Of a DNA stretch of 64,000 bases, positions 1 to 9,434 are shown one piece after another. The notes beneath the pieces were generated by a model. That model worked only from the letters and a program-made list of their open reading frames with translations. It had not been told where the DNA came from and did not search any database. Each line of letters opens with the position of its first letter. Position 1 is the stretch's first letter. Location of the stretch: assembly GCA_012270555.1 (NCBI GenBank), contig JAAXIC010000030.1, positions 127,103 to 191,102 on the forward strand. Reading direction: 5' to 3'. Source of the DNA: Chloroflexota bacterium (GTDB lineage Bacteria > Chloroflexota > UBA11872 > VXOZ01). A program made the position numbers and the translations under genes.

Positions 1-1
1 G

Positions 2-148
2 AGGCGGGACGGCACCGTCGCCTGCTGGGGGCGCGATGTCTTTGGCCAGTCCACGCCGCCGGCCGGGGAATTCACCTCCGTCAGCGCCGGCTTCTACCAC
101 ACCTGCGGGGTGAGGCGGGACGGCACCGCCGCCTGTTGGGGGCGCTAA
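2..148 (+). CDS. RCC1-repeat protein, C-terminal fragment (truncated by window edge)
   Basis: Frame 2 reads RRDGTVACWGRDVFGQSTPPAGEFTSVSAGFYHTCGVRRDGTAACWGR*, two copies of the RCC1-like HTCGVRRDGT.ACWG unit; stop TAA at 146-148. Confidence 0.75.
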   Translation, partial: RRDGTVACWGRDVFGQSTPPAGEFTSVSAGFYHTCGVRRDGTAACWGR

Positions 149-373
149 GTCCCGGGGACCGGGAGGATGAGGGCGGGCCGGTCGACACGGGGTGGCATGT
201 CTTCGACGTACAGGCTCGGACTCCCTGTAACGTGCGGATCTAGCGGTCACAGAAACCCCATGCCACAGTCGAAGACGGTTCTGTCTATCATGCATGTTGG
301 TGAGCAGAGTTTGCGCCGACCCATTGGAGGGATATGGGAAACGGCAGCGTGGTAGGCCGGACGGGACGAGGCG

Positions 374-907
374 ATGGCGTTATCGATTGGTGTGATAGTG
401 GAGCGATGCGCGACCTGGCGTGTAGCGGCTGCGGCATTGGTTGGCGTCGTTGCTTGCGCGGTGGGGCTCGCTTGGCGACAGGCTCGGCTGGCGGGACTGG
501 ACCTGCTCGACAGTCGGGGCTGGTACACACCCGGAGAAGCGGCGGCCCTGTTCAATGCCCTCGACCGGCTCGACGCGAGCGCAAGGGTCGTCTATGCGAC
601 GACCGCGCTCACCATCGACATGGTCTTTCCGGCCTCCTACGGTCTGCTCTTCGCAATCCTGCTCTTCTGGCTGTTTCGAGGCAGGGTACTGCTGTATCTG
701 CTGCCGCTGGCGCTCGCCTTGGCGGATGCGCTGGAGAATATCACCATCGCGGCGCTGGCGCTAAGCCATGACGGTACGCCGTCTCCGCTGGCATGGCTGG
801 CCGCCGTGTTCACCCTGGTCAAGACAGTGCTGTTTGTGGCAACGCTGGCTGCGACATGCGTCGGCGGGATGCGCTGGCTGTGGATTCGCATGCGGCACGT
901 ACGCTGA
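374..907 (+). CDS. Hypothetical multi-pass membrane protein
   Basis: 177-aa ORF with about four hydrophobic segments; no family recognised. Confidence 0.55.
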   Translation: MALSIGVIVERCATWRVAAAALVGVVACAVGLAWRQARLAGLDLLDSRGWYTPGEAAALFNALDRLDASARVVYATTALTIDMVFPASYGLLFAILLFWLFRGRVLLYLLPLALALADALENITIAALALSHDGTPSPLAWLAAVFTLVKTVLFVATLAATCVGGMRWLWIRMRHVR

Positions 908-1104
908 CCAGGAAAAGTACCCCTTACCGATGCCGCGTACGGTTATCAGGCACGTTCCGCTTTGAATACTCCAAAGTCCGGTAGACTACAGTGCCATCTC
1001 CCATCAAAAAGGTCGCCATTCGGTCTGCTTAGGCCCACCGCGCTCCACCCTTTGGACTTAAAGTCCCCAATAACTTCCAGATCGCTCGGTCGTCTGACAA
1101 AGAC

Positions 1105-1140
1105 AGACCCCGCGCCGGGTGGTGGTGTAGCGCGGGGTCT
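1105..1140 (-). terminator. Hairpin AGACCCCGCGC-N14-GCGCGGGGTCT, followed on the minus strand by TGTCTTTGTC
   Basis: Perfect 11-bp inverted repeat read directly; moderately T-rich tract on the minus-strand 3' side. Confidence 0.45.
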
Positions 1141-1554
1141 TGGGGATAGTGGAATGGGTCGCAAACAATCGAACCACAGGCATTCTGCCTCGGAAATCGG
1201 CCTAGCCGGTCGCCCGGCGGGCACACCCGAGGGTCTAAGCGAACGTATGGTACAATGCTTGCTCCAATTCGTAAGTTTGTCTGCGGCCACGAGTTGCCGC
1301 GCGCCGCGCTTGTTCGCAGTAATTCATAATATCCAAATTTGTGAAGTATTATAGCACATACGTGTTATTCTATGTGCCATTCCTCTTCTGAATCTCCGTC
1401 TTCTTTTGCCTTGTTGTACGTCGATTTGTCTGGTACCATTGGGAAACTTCATATCCCGGACTTAAGCTAAACTGGATTCCAATAGCGCCTCTGTGGTGTC
1501 ATAGACGAACTGTGATAAAAGACCCTAATGTCGATAAAATCTGACTAAAGGGTT

Positions 1555-2355
1555 GTGCACGGGGTTGAAAAGGTTGTCACGAGCCGGATTGGAATGCCGG
1601 AGGCATCTCTTGACTACCATCCAGAATCCACCCATCCATGCAATCCAGCGTGGTCGCGGCCCATGACTGCGACTGGGTTGCTTTCAGCTCTGGCTAACGC
1701 TTCCTGCGGCGCATACGGGGTCACCGTGGACCAGACCATTATCTTCTGGAATCGCGCTGCGGAGCGGATACTAGGCTATCCTTCCCAGGAGGTCTTAGGC
1801 CGCCGCTGCTATGAGGTGGTGGGCGGCATAGCTCCAGGCGCTTTGGCGCCGCAGTGTGTGAAAGGTTGCCCTTCGATCCGCTACTTGCGGGCCGGTCTGG
1901 TGCCGGCCATGTCACGACTTCAGGTGCTATGTTCTTCCGGTGAGCGCAAATGGGTCAACATTATGCCCATGGTGGTATCGGGCGTCTTCAAGAACGCACC
2001 CCTCCTCGTGCACCTCTTCGACGATCAAGCGGGATCAGAGGACTTCGACGCAGCCAAAGCAACGCTGCGGGGCGCGTTGGTCGCGGGAGGCGCGGATATT
2101 TTTTCGGACGCTCCGACCACACCCGCGCCTCCCGCGGAGACTCCAATTCTGACCGAGCGGGAGCAAGAAGTGCTCCGTTTGATGGCGCTTGGCTGGGCCA
2201 CCCCACAGATTGCCGTGGAACTGGGCATCAGCCGACACACCGTGCGCAACCACATTCGCAATCTGCGCAAGAAACTCCAAGCCAGCACCAAGCTGGAGGC
2301 GGTGGTCACCGGCATACGCCTGGGCATCCTGCCTGTTAACAGCCTCTCGCCTTAG
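1555..2355 (+). CDS. PAS domain / LuxR-type HTH transcriptional regulator
   Basis: GTG start; PAS-like GAYGVTVDQTIIFWNRAAERILGYPSQEVLGR; C-terminal LTEREQEVLRLMALGWATPQIAVELGISRHTVRNHIRNLRKKL is a LuxR/GerE HTH. Confidence 0.88.
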   Translation: MHGVEKVVTSRIGMPEASLDYHPESTHPCNPAWSRPMTATGLLSALANASCGAYGVTVDQTIIFWNRAAERILGYPSQEVLGRRCYEVVGGIAPGALAPQCVKGCPSIRYLRAGLVPAMSRLQVLCSSGERKWVNIMPMVVSGVFKNAPLLVHLFDDQAGSEDFDAAKATLRGALVAGGADIFSDAPTTPAPPAETPILTEREQEVLRLMALGWATPQIAVELGISRHTVRNHIRNLRKKLQASTKLEAVVTGIRLGILPVNSLSP

Positions 2356-2419
2356 AGTAATCGCATGGCGCGCTATCATATTCAATGACTCTCATCGCGC
2401 TTAGCTTCCTGAGGGCCGA

Positions 2420-3274
2420 TTGCGCGAACATCCACTTCGAGACTTCACGAAGCGAAGATTTCCGGTAATGGATAGGCTTACAAACATAGCCCGCCGAATA
2501 ACAGATGCGCGCGCCTTTGAAATCGGCATCATTGCCATCATCATCATAAATGCGATTCTGCTAGGCGTTGGCACCTCCCACACTTTGGAGCAGCAGTACG
2601 GCACGTGGATACACCTCTTTTACGAGATAGCCTTGGGCATATTTGTGCTGGAGGCGCTGCTCAAGATGTTTGCTTCCTCGCCGCGCGTTGTTGGGTACTT
2701 TCGTGACGGCTGGAATGTCTTTGACTTTCTCGTAATCGTCCTCGCCTTGATACCGGCGACCGGACAGTTTGCCACCATTGCCCGGCTCGCGCGCCTGTTG
2801 CGGGTCTTGCGTCTCGTCTCCGCGATTCGCGACCTGCGGCTTATTGTTACCGCGCTTGTCCATTCGATTCCCAGCGTAGGGCACGTCATCATGCTGATGA
2901 GCATCATCGTGTACATCTACGCCATCATCGGCTACCACCTCTTCAGCGAACACGATCCGGAGAACTGGCGCAATCTCGGCATGTCCGTCCTGACACTCTT
3001 CAATGTCATTACGCTGGAGGGCTGGACGGTGGTCATGTTCAAAGCCATGGAACTCCACCCCCTCGCGTGGGTGTACTTCGTTAGCTTTGTCGTTGTTGGC
3101 ACATTCGTCATAATCAACCTGTTCATCGCCATCATCATCAACAACCTGGATGAAGCGAAGCTCGAACGCCTCCGCGACTTTGAGACCCCAGTGTCAAAGG
3201 AAGAATTGCTGCGCGAACTCCGCGCCACGCAAGACGCCCTGCAAAGACTTGAGCAGCGTCTAAAGGATGACTAG
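2420..3274 (+). CDS. Voltage-gated ion channel (bacterial one-domain Nav/Cav-like ion transport protein)
   Basis: S1-S6 pattern, S4 arginine repeat ARLARLLRVLRLVSAIRDLR, pore motif VITLEGWTVVMF, C-terminal coiled coil. Start could be the internal Met at 2468. Confidence 0.88.
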   Translation: MREHPLRDFTKRRFPVMDRLTNIARRITDARAFEIGIIAIIIINAILLGVGTSHTLEQQYGTWIHLFYEIALGIFVLEALLKMFASSPRVVGYFRDGWNVFDFLVIVLALIPATGQFATIARLARLLRVLRLVSAIRDLRLIVTALVHSIPSVGHVIMLMSIIVYIYAIIGYHLFSEHDPENWRNLGMSVLTLFNVITLEGWTVVMFKAMELHPLAWVYFVSFVVVGTFVIINLFIAIIINNLDEAKLERLRDFETPVSKEELLRELRATQDALQRLEQRLKDD

Positions 3275-3490
3275 GTTAACCCTTCCCATTGGTCATTACT
3301 TGTGGTTTCCCTTGCCGGCCCCTGTGCCCACACATTGCAATCAACTTCGGCTCGCGACAAATTCGCGTCTTCGTTGCTCCATCCGGAGCCGGAGACCCTT
3401 TCTTGGTAGAATTACACCAACCATTCGCGGGCAAGGAATTGTATAATATCCTGTATCCGTGATCGGAGATAGGCCCGGAGGCGCCATCCA

Positions 3491-5236
3491 ATGGCTACTG
3501 CAGCCTCGCAGAGTCCCCGTTACGAGGCACACGAAAACCCGCCGTTCCTAGCCTCGCTGGGGTACGGGTTCCAGTTCAGTCTGCTTGCCTCCGCCACTCT
3601 GCTGGTTACGCCCGTTATCGTGGCCAAGGCATCGGGCAGAGACGACTCTTACCTCCTCTGGATGGTCTTTGCCTCGCTGCTCGTGGTGGGCATCACCACA
3701 CTGCTGCAGGTCCGCCGGATCGGACCCGTCGGCGGTCGCGCCGTGTTGCCCATGTTTACGGCGGCTTTTTCCATTCCGTTTTGCATTACGGCGGTGGTTG
3801 ATGGGGGCCCCGCGACCCTTGGGATGCTGGTCGTCGTTTCCGGCATCTGCCAACTGATCATCTCCAAGTGGCTCTTCATCTTGCGGCGCGTCGTCACGCC
3901 CACGGTCGGCGGCACGGTGATGATGATTCTCTCCGTAACCCTGGCATCCGTTGTCTTCGCGCTGTTGGACGAAGCTTCCACAGCAGAGCCCACTTCCGCG
4001 ACGGTGACCGCGCTGGTTACGCTCCTTGTAGTTTCCGTGCTCACCTTCCGCGGAAATCCCGTGCTGCGCCTGTGGGCGGCTCCAATTAGCATTGTCGTCG
4101 GCTGTATCGTTGCCGCCAGTTTTGGCGCCTATGACTTTGACAGGGTCCTGCAGGCGCCGTGGGTGGGCTTGCCTTCCGAGGTGCCGGACCTCACGCCGGA
4201 CTTTGGCATCCCGTTTTGGACGATCTTGCCCTCGTTCGTCTTTCTGGGCATCATCATCTCTATTCAGGCCAACGGCGAATCTATCGCGCTGCAACGAGTG
4301 TCGAGCCGCGAGCCCAAGGCCATCGACTTTCGCCAGGTGCAAGGTACGCTGGCCGGCGGCGGCATTGGCAACATCCTCAGCGGCATCGTGGGCGCGGTGC
4401 CTCTCATCATCCATCCCGGCACAGTCGCCTTCACGCAAGTCACCAGTGTTGCCTCCCGCCGCGTCGGGTATCTCATCGGCAGCCTCTTCATTCTCATGGC
4501 CTTCGTGCCCAAGGTTTCCGGCTTGCTCAGCACCATCCCCGGGCCCGTGATGGCAGGCTATCTCACCCTGGTGACCGGTACGCTCTTCGTGGACGGCGCG
4601 CAGCTAGTCATTCAAAGCGAACAGAACCGCCAGAAAGTCGTGGTGGCGGGGGTTGCCTTCTGGGTCGGTGCCGCCTTTCAATTCAAGCTGTTCGCCCTGC
4701 CGGAACTAGGTCCCGTGTGGGATACGCTGCTCAAGAGCGGCATCTCCACCGGCGGGTTCCTCGCCATCATCATGCTCCTCTTCCTGGAATTCACGTCCCA
4801 CCGCAGCATGCGCTTCAGTTCCCGGCTGAATATCGATGTGCTGCCCGACCTCAATGAGTTCATCACCGAGTTTTCTAAGAGCAGAGGTTGGAACCAAGCC
4901 ATGACCGACCGGCTCATGGCAGTGGGAGAAGAGACCCTCCTCACGCTTGCTCCTCTCGACCTCGACCTGGACAGCGACGAGGAGGAAGGTGACGATCGGC
5001 TGCTCGTCGTGCTCGCCTCCAGCGACGGCCCCGTCGCCGACCTGGAATTCATCGGCGGCGGCGACGAGGAAAACCTGGAAGACCGCATCCGCCAACTCCA
5101 GCAACACGACTCCGAGACCCCCATCGAACAGGAACTCTCCCTCCGCCTCCTCCGCGGCTTCGCCGACTCCGTCCAGCACAAGCAGTACCAGGACAACGAC
5201 GTCATCACCGTCCGCGTTACCGCGCCGGAATCTTAG
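3491..5236 (+). CDS. NCS2 (xanthine/uracil) permease with a C-terminal RsbW/HATPase-like extension
   Basis: Many TM segments with NCS2-type sequence; soluble C-terminus LNEFITEFSKSRGWNQAMTDRLMAVGEETLLTL resembles anti-sigma/HATPase_c N-box regions. Confidence 0.8.
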   Translation: MATAASQSPRYEAHENPPFLASLGYGFQFSLLASATLLVTPVIVAKASGRDDSYLLWMVFASLLVVGITTLLQVRRIGPVGGRAVLPMFTAAFSIPFCITAVVDGGPATLGMLVVVSGICQLIISKWLFILRRVVTPTVGGTVMMILSVTLASVVFALLDEASTAEPTSATVTALVTLLVVSVLTFRGNPVLRLWAAPISIVVGCIVAASFGAYDFDRVLQAPWVGLPSEVPDLTPDFGIPFWTILPSFVFLGIIISIQANGESIALQRVSSREPKAIDFRQVQGTLAGGGIGNILSGIVGAVPLIIHPGTVAFTQVTSVASRRVGYLIGSLFILMAFVPKVSGLLSTIPGPVMAGYLTLVTGTLFVDGAQLVIQSEQNRQKVVVAGVAFWVGAAFQFKLFALPELGPVWDTLLKSGISTGGFLAIIMLLFLEFTSHRSMRFSSRLNIDVLPDLNEFITEFSKSRGWNQAMTDRLMAVGEETLLTLAPLDLDLDSDEEEGDDRLLVVLASSDGPVADLEFIGGGDEENLEDRIRQLQQHDSETPIEQELSLRLLRGFADSVQHKQYQDNDVITVRVTAPES

Positions 5237-5527
5237 CTTGCCAGTTCTTAAGTTTCCACAACTGAGCTGTTCGTCCGGCCATCGTTTTCGGTTCTGCGGC
5301 CTCACCACGGCAAGTCGTCTGCAACTGTTGGCAGTGTTCTCAAGTATCTTCTTGATGGCTTCTCGCTGAGCCTACGAGGGGTTTTGGTAATGTTCACCAG
5401 TCTCAAGCAGTGTCCAACGGTCACTGAAGCAAATTGCTCGGCGCAGATCGTGTCTGCTGCGGGATCCTCTGTATTCTGAATTGGACTTTATGTTGCCAAA
5501 ATGCACACGTCGTATGATAATTGACGC

Positions 5528-5812
5528 ATGAGCGTTTGCTTCGACTGGAGCACAGAGAAGAACCAATGGCTCAATGAGCAGCGGGGGCTCTCGTTCGAGC
5601 GCGTTGTCTCCGCCATTGAGCAGGGCTGTTTGGTAGACGTTCTGGAGCACCCAAACCAGGATCGCTACCCGGGGCAAATGATCTACGTCGTGGAAATTGA
5701 CGAGTATCTTCATCTCGTGCCTTTCGTGACGCAGGCCGATGGCACGCGCTTTCTAAAGACGATCATTCCCAGCCGGAAGACGATGAGAAACTACCAGAGG
5801 AGGCTACCGTGA
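5528..5812 (+). CDS. BrnT-like toxin
   Basis: FDWSTEKNQWLNEQRGLSFERVVSAIEQG..VLEHPNQDRYPGQMIYVVEIDEYLHLVPFV resembles the BrnT family; overlaps the downstream putative antitoxin. Confidence 0.7.
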   Translation: MSVCFDWSTEKNQWLNEQRGLSFERVVSAIEQGCLVDVLEHPNQDRYPGQMIYVVEIDEYLHLVPFVTQADGTRFLKTIIPSRKTMRNYQRRLP

Positions 5813-6084
5813 ACGACGAGACGAGCGCGGAAGAGCGTGACATTCTCGCTCGCTTTGAGCGGGGCGAGTTGCGTTCCACACCAGATGCGGAACGCGAGGT
5901 CGAGACCGCCCGTCAGGCGGCGCGCAATACGTTCAATAAGACCAAGCGGGTGAACTTGCGCGTAACCGAGCGTGACTTCAACCTCGCCCACTCCCGCGCC
6001 AGGGAAGAAGGCATACCCTATCAAACCCTGCTCTCCAGCGTGATTCATAAATACCTCTCCGGTCGACTGACCGAGAAACGTTAG
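5809..6084 (+). CDS. Antitoxin (BrnA/CopG-like)
   Basis: 91 aa, overlaps the toxin stop (GTG start at 5809), KRVNLRVTERDFNLAHSRAREEGIPYQTLLSSVIHKYLSG is RHH/BrnA-like. Confidence 0.7.
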   Translation: MNDETSAEERDILARFERGELRSTPDAEREVETARQAARNTFNKTKRVNLRVTERDFNLAHSRAREEGIPYQTLLSSVIHKYLSGRLTEKR

Positions 6085-6328
6085 CCCGCCACCGCGTTGG
6101 GTACAACGCATCGGAGCGAAACGTGACTAAGTTCAACATCTTCGTGATTTTCGAGTTCGATAAAGTCAAGGACCTCAAGAGCAGCTTCTACACGCAGGCA
6201 CTGTTCCGACTAACCCCCACTCCAACCGGCTCGTCGACATATCGGAGTGATGGCGAAAGAGACTTGACCTCAGAAGCAGTGATGTGTAAGATTCATACAC
6301 ATACCTAACTTTGGCAGGGACATAGCAA

Positions 6329-6604
6329 ATGGCCAGAGTCCAGTTGATAATTCCCGATGAAGACCGTGACCGGTTTGTTCAGCAGGCGCGCAAGGAGGGC
6401 ATGACCTTCAGCGCGTGGCTACGGGCCGCCGCTCGTGCCCGGCTCGAAGAACGACAGCGAGTCGAGCGGTTCGAGTCGCCGGAGGACCTGAGGCGGTTCT
6501 TCGACGAATGCGACTCACGGCGTGGGCCCGGCGTGGAACCGGATTGGGAAGAACATCTCCGGACACTGCAAGAATCGATAACCGACGGCCTGCCCAACGT
6601 ATGA
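6329..6604 (+). CDS. Antitoxin of a VapBC-like module
   Basis: RHH-like MARVQLIIPDEDRDRFVQQARKEGMTFSAWLRAAARARLEE; ATGA overlap with the PIN toxin. Confidence 0.72.
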   Translation: MARVQLIIPDEDRDRFVQQARKEGMTFSAWLRAAARARLEERQRVERFESPEDLRRFFDECDSRRGPGVEPDWEEHLRTLQESITDGLPNV

Positions 6605-7002
6605 TCTTCGTCGACACCAACGTCTTCATGTATGCGGTCGGAAAACCACATCCGCTTAAATCCCGCGCCCGCGACTTCTTCGACGATTCCCTACGGAATT
6701 TCAGACCGCTCTGTACATCCGCCGAGGTTCTGCAGGAGTTGATGCACGTCTACCTGCCCGTACGCATATATGATGTGCTCGAAGACGCCCTGGCTCTGAT
6801 CGAGCGAGCCGGCGTAGAAGTATGGCCCCTGGAAGAGGCCGACGTCATCCTCGCCCGCCAACTCCATGACCGGCATCCCACCCTCAGCGCCAGAGACCTT
6901 TGCCATCTCGCAAGCTGTCGCAGACGCGGCGTGAATGAGATCATGACCTTCGACCAAACGCTCGCTGCCGCCGGCTTGAAACTGGCAGAGAACCCCGAGT
7001 GA
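6601..7002 (+). CDS. PIN-domain toxin (VapC-like)
   Basis: MIFVDTNVFMYAV...EVLQELMHVY...LSARDLCHLASCRRRGVNEIMTFDQTL: conserved PIN acidic residues. Start taken at ATG 6601 overlapping the antitoxin stop, not the longer ORF start. Confidence 0.85.
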   Translation: MIFVDTNVFMYAVGKPHPLKSRARDFFDDSLRNFRPLCTSAEVLQELMHVYLPVRIYDVLEDALALIERAGVEVWPLEEADVILARQLHDRHPTLSARDLCHLASCRRRGVNEIMTFDQTLAAAGLKLAENPE

Positions 7003-7011
7003 TAGCCGGCT

Positions 7012-7180
7012 TTGCTAGAGTTGTCGTACGGTTTCTATCCCTACCCCGGCTACATGCTCTCCGGCATAGAGTGGCTTGACCCTGTACCGGAACACTGGGG
7101 TGTTGCAGCAGTCAAGCGAAGCTACGCAATTCGACTTGGGAGAATGCTTCAAAATGGATCAAATGCTCCAGGTAACATCG
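7012..7180 (+). pseudogene. N-terminal relic of a type I restriction HsdS (specificity) subunit
   Basis: Frame reads YPYPGYMLSGIEWLDPVPEHWGVAAVKRSYAIRLGRMLQNGSNAPG, typical of HsdS N-termini (PYPxYKDSGVEWLGEVPEHWEV..KLGKMLQ); similarity ends near 7180. Confidence 0.6.
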
Positions 7181-8326
7181 AGATTCAAGAACTCCATGCT
7201 GTTTGGAATCAGCATTCTGGCATTGTTGGTGCTGACCGTTGGCTGTCAGACCGCGCCGGGGTCGGTGGATGGGTCATTGGAAATCCCGTCCGGTCGGGAG
7301 CCAAATGCTTCGGTGAGCGGGACGGTGACGTATCGAGAGCGGATTGCGCTGACGCCGGGGGCGCGGCTGGTGGTGGAGTTGCGGGATGTGTCTTTGGCCG
7401 ACGCGGCGGCGCCGTTGATCGCGCGGCAGACCATCGAGAATCCCGGCCAGGTGCCGATCGCGTTCAGGGTGGAGTACAGCCGCGACGACATCAATTCCCG
7501 GAACACTTATGCGGTTCAAGCCAGAATTATCGAATCCGACGGGCGGCTGGCGTTCACTAACGATACGGCGTATGACGTGATCACTCGCGGCAATCCCAGC
7601 AATGTAGACATGTTGCTCGTGCTGGTGGAGCCGCCGCCCGACCAGGTAGAGGAAGGGCAGGACTGGCGCACGTGGGTAGAAGCGCCGGTGCATGTCGTCT
7701 GGGCAAACCTGCTACCAAACGAGCAGGTGCCTCTTCTGCGGATTGCCTACTACCAGTCAACCATCGAAGGCTGCGCCCGCCCGGGCAACGAGGAATTAAC
7801 GGTTGAGGGTACCGACATCATTGCCCGCGTCACGCTGATGCAGCCGCCGCCAACGAAGTGGGCCATCCCGTGCCACGAAGAGGTGGTGGAACTTGACACC
7901 ATTCTGCCTATCGACGCGCAACTCCAGCCCGAGCAGACGTACCGGGTGATCGTCAACGACCGGATTACGACCACACTCTCGTTCCCCAGACCCAATTTTC
8001 CTGCTTCCGAGCTTAGGGAATCACCCATCGAGCACGCGGAAATTGAAACCGTAGACCGTACACCCACCGCATACCAACTGCGCGTAATCTCAGGCATGCC
8101 CAGCGGCAGTTGCTCGCATTTCAACGGCTACGAGATCCGACGGGACAATTCCAACGCAATTGACGTCCGCATCACCCACCATTACGTCGTAGCAGAAGGC
8201 ATCGCTTGCACCACCGACTTTCCCATCATCGAGACCGTGGTCCCGCTCGGTTCCGACTTTGAGCAAGGTGTGGAATACACCGTGAGCGTGAACGGGGAGC
8301 ATAGTCAGTCCTTCGTTGCGCGGTAG
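7154..8326 (+). CDS. YbaY-like lipoprotein
   Basis: Lipobox LALLVLTVGC; SVSGTVTYRERIALTPGARLVVELRDVSLADAAAPLIARQTIENPGQVPIAFRVEYS resembles the YbaY/YscW domain. Start likely 7154 or 7196. Confidence 0.75.
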   Translation: MDQMLQVTSRFKNSMLFGISILALLVLTVGCQTAPGSVDGSLEIPSGREPNASVSGTVTYRERIALTPGARLVVELRDVSLADAAAPLIARQTIENPGQVPIAFRVEYSRDDINSRNTYAVQARIIESDGRLAFTNDTAYDVITRGNPSNVDMLLVLVEPPPDQVEEGQDWRTWVEAPVHVVWANLLPNEQVPLLRIAYYQSTIEGCARPGNEELTVEGTDIIARVTLMQPPPTKWAIPCHEEVVELDTILPIDAQLQPEQTYRVIVNDRITTTLSFPRPNFPASELRESPIEHAEIETVDRTPTAYQLRVISGMPSGSCSHFNGYEIRRDNSNAIDVRITHHYVVAEGIACTTDFPIIETVVPLGSDFEQGVEYTVSVNGEHSQSFVAR

Positions 8327-8712
8327 CCGCACTCTTTAGGTACATAAGGCGTCCTTCCGGCGCTGGTTTGTAGTGCATGCGGACAGCGGGACCTTTGTCG
8401 GCAGCGGTCGAACCGCAAGGCGCGGCTATTTCTGCAAGAAGTAACACAGCCATTGCCGATACTCCACGCGCTGGGAGAACGACTCCTTCTCGCCTGCTGA
8501 AGAGACGAGAGAGGGTTCGAACGAGTATAATCAAGTTATATTGAGTCAACTCGCTCTCCCAGTTCACATGCGCTTCGGGCAACCGTGTCCTATCCGCTGT
8601 CCGGCCCACCGCAAGAAGAAACATCCGCCTTTTGGTCGCTTCGTCCCACCTGAAAGCCAAGTAGTGAAGCTAGCCGTTAATCAGCCCCGTAAGCCGGGGC
8701 ATTGGAGGCTAC

Positions 8713-9303
8713 ATGATTGACCTTTCACAACACCCGGAACTTTATGTGCGCCAGGAAATCGAGCATCTTGAGGTCTTTGTAGGCTTCGAGACCCAGAACC
8801 GCTACAGCGTGAGAACCCCCAGCGGCGAACAACTCCTCTACGCCTTCGAGGAGTCGAGCATGCTGGGACGCAACTTTCTCAGCTCACACCGACCGCTGAC
8901 AATCCACGTTGTCGACCGGAACAACACGGAAGTCATCAACGCCAGCCGCAGCTTCTTCTGGTTCCACTCTCACCTGCACGTCAGCGACGGCACGGGGCAG
9001 CGCATCGGATCGATGCAGCGTCGCTTCTCATTCCTGACCCGCAAATTCGACCTGATGGACGCAACCGGCAACGTAGTCGCGGAGATGCGCGGGCCGATAT
9101 TTCGCCCCTTCACGTTCATGGTCTACCGGCAGGGACAGGAAATCGGCCGCGTGACAAAGCAGTGGAGCGGCCTCGGCCGGGAGGCGTTCACCGACGCCGA
9201 CACCTTCAAAGTGGAAGTGGACACCAGCCGGACGGATCAGGACTTCTCGCTACTCATGCTGGCAAGCGCCATCTCGATCGATCTCGACTTCTTCGAGAAG
9301 TAG
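8713..9303 (+). CDS. Phospholipid scramblase / LURP-one-related protein
   Basis: GEQLLYAFEESS..SFFWFHSHLHVSDGTGQRIGSMQRRFSFLTRKFDLMDATGNVVAEMRGP is scramblase-like. Confidence 0.75.
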   Translation: MIDLSQHPELYVRQEIEHLEVFVGFETQNRYSVRTPSGEQLLYAFEESSMLGRNFLSSHRPLTIHVVDRNNTEVINASRSFFWFHSHLHVSDGTGQRIGSMQRRFSFLTRKFDLMDATGNVVAEMRGPIFRPFTFMVYRQGQEIGRVTKQWSGLGREAFTDADTFKVEVDTSRTDQDFSLLMLASAISIDLDFFEK

Positions 9304-9434
9304 TCGCGTGTTTACGCGCTAAGTTCCCCCACATGCCAAGGAGCATTTTGCTCCTGATTAACAAGGCGTGCGCATGCGGTGCAGGCAACTGCACTAGGTG
9401 TGGTCGGGTGAATCCAAGCGAGCTCAAGCGTGTC

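Noticed and set aside
1141-1260. tmRNA on the minus strand
   Set aside because: A GGTTCGA motif is present, but I could not pair a T-stem, a tRNA-like acceptor with CCA, or find a canonical tag ending LAA.
962-1354. Overlapping ORFs (130 aa plus; 946-1290 minus)
   Set aside because: No recognisable domain, spans a hairpin; an RNA or non-coding explanation is at least as likely.
3548-4438. 296-aa minus-strand ORF
   Set aside because: Entirely antisense to the NCS2 permease, low-complexity His/Asp/Arg composition.
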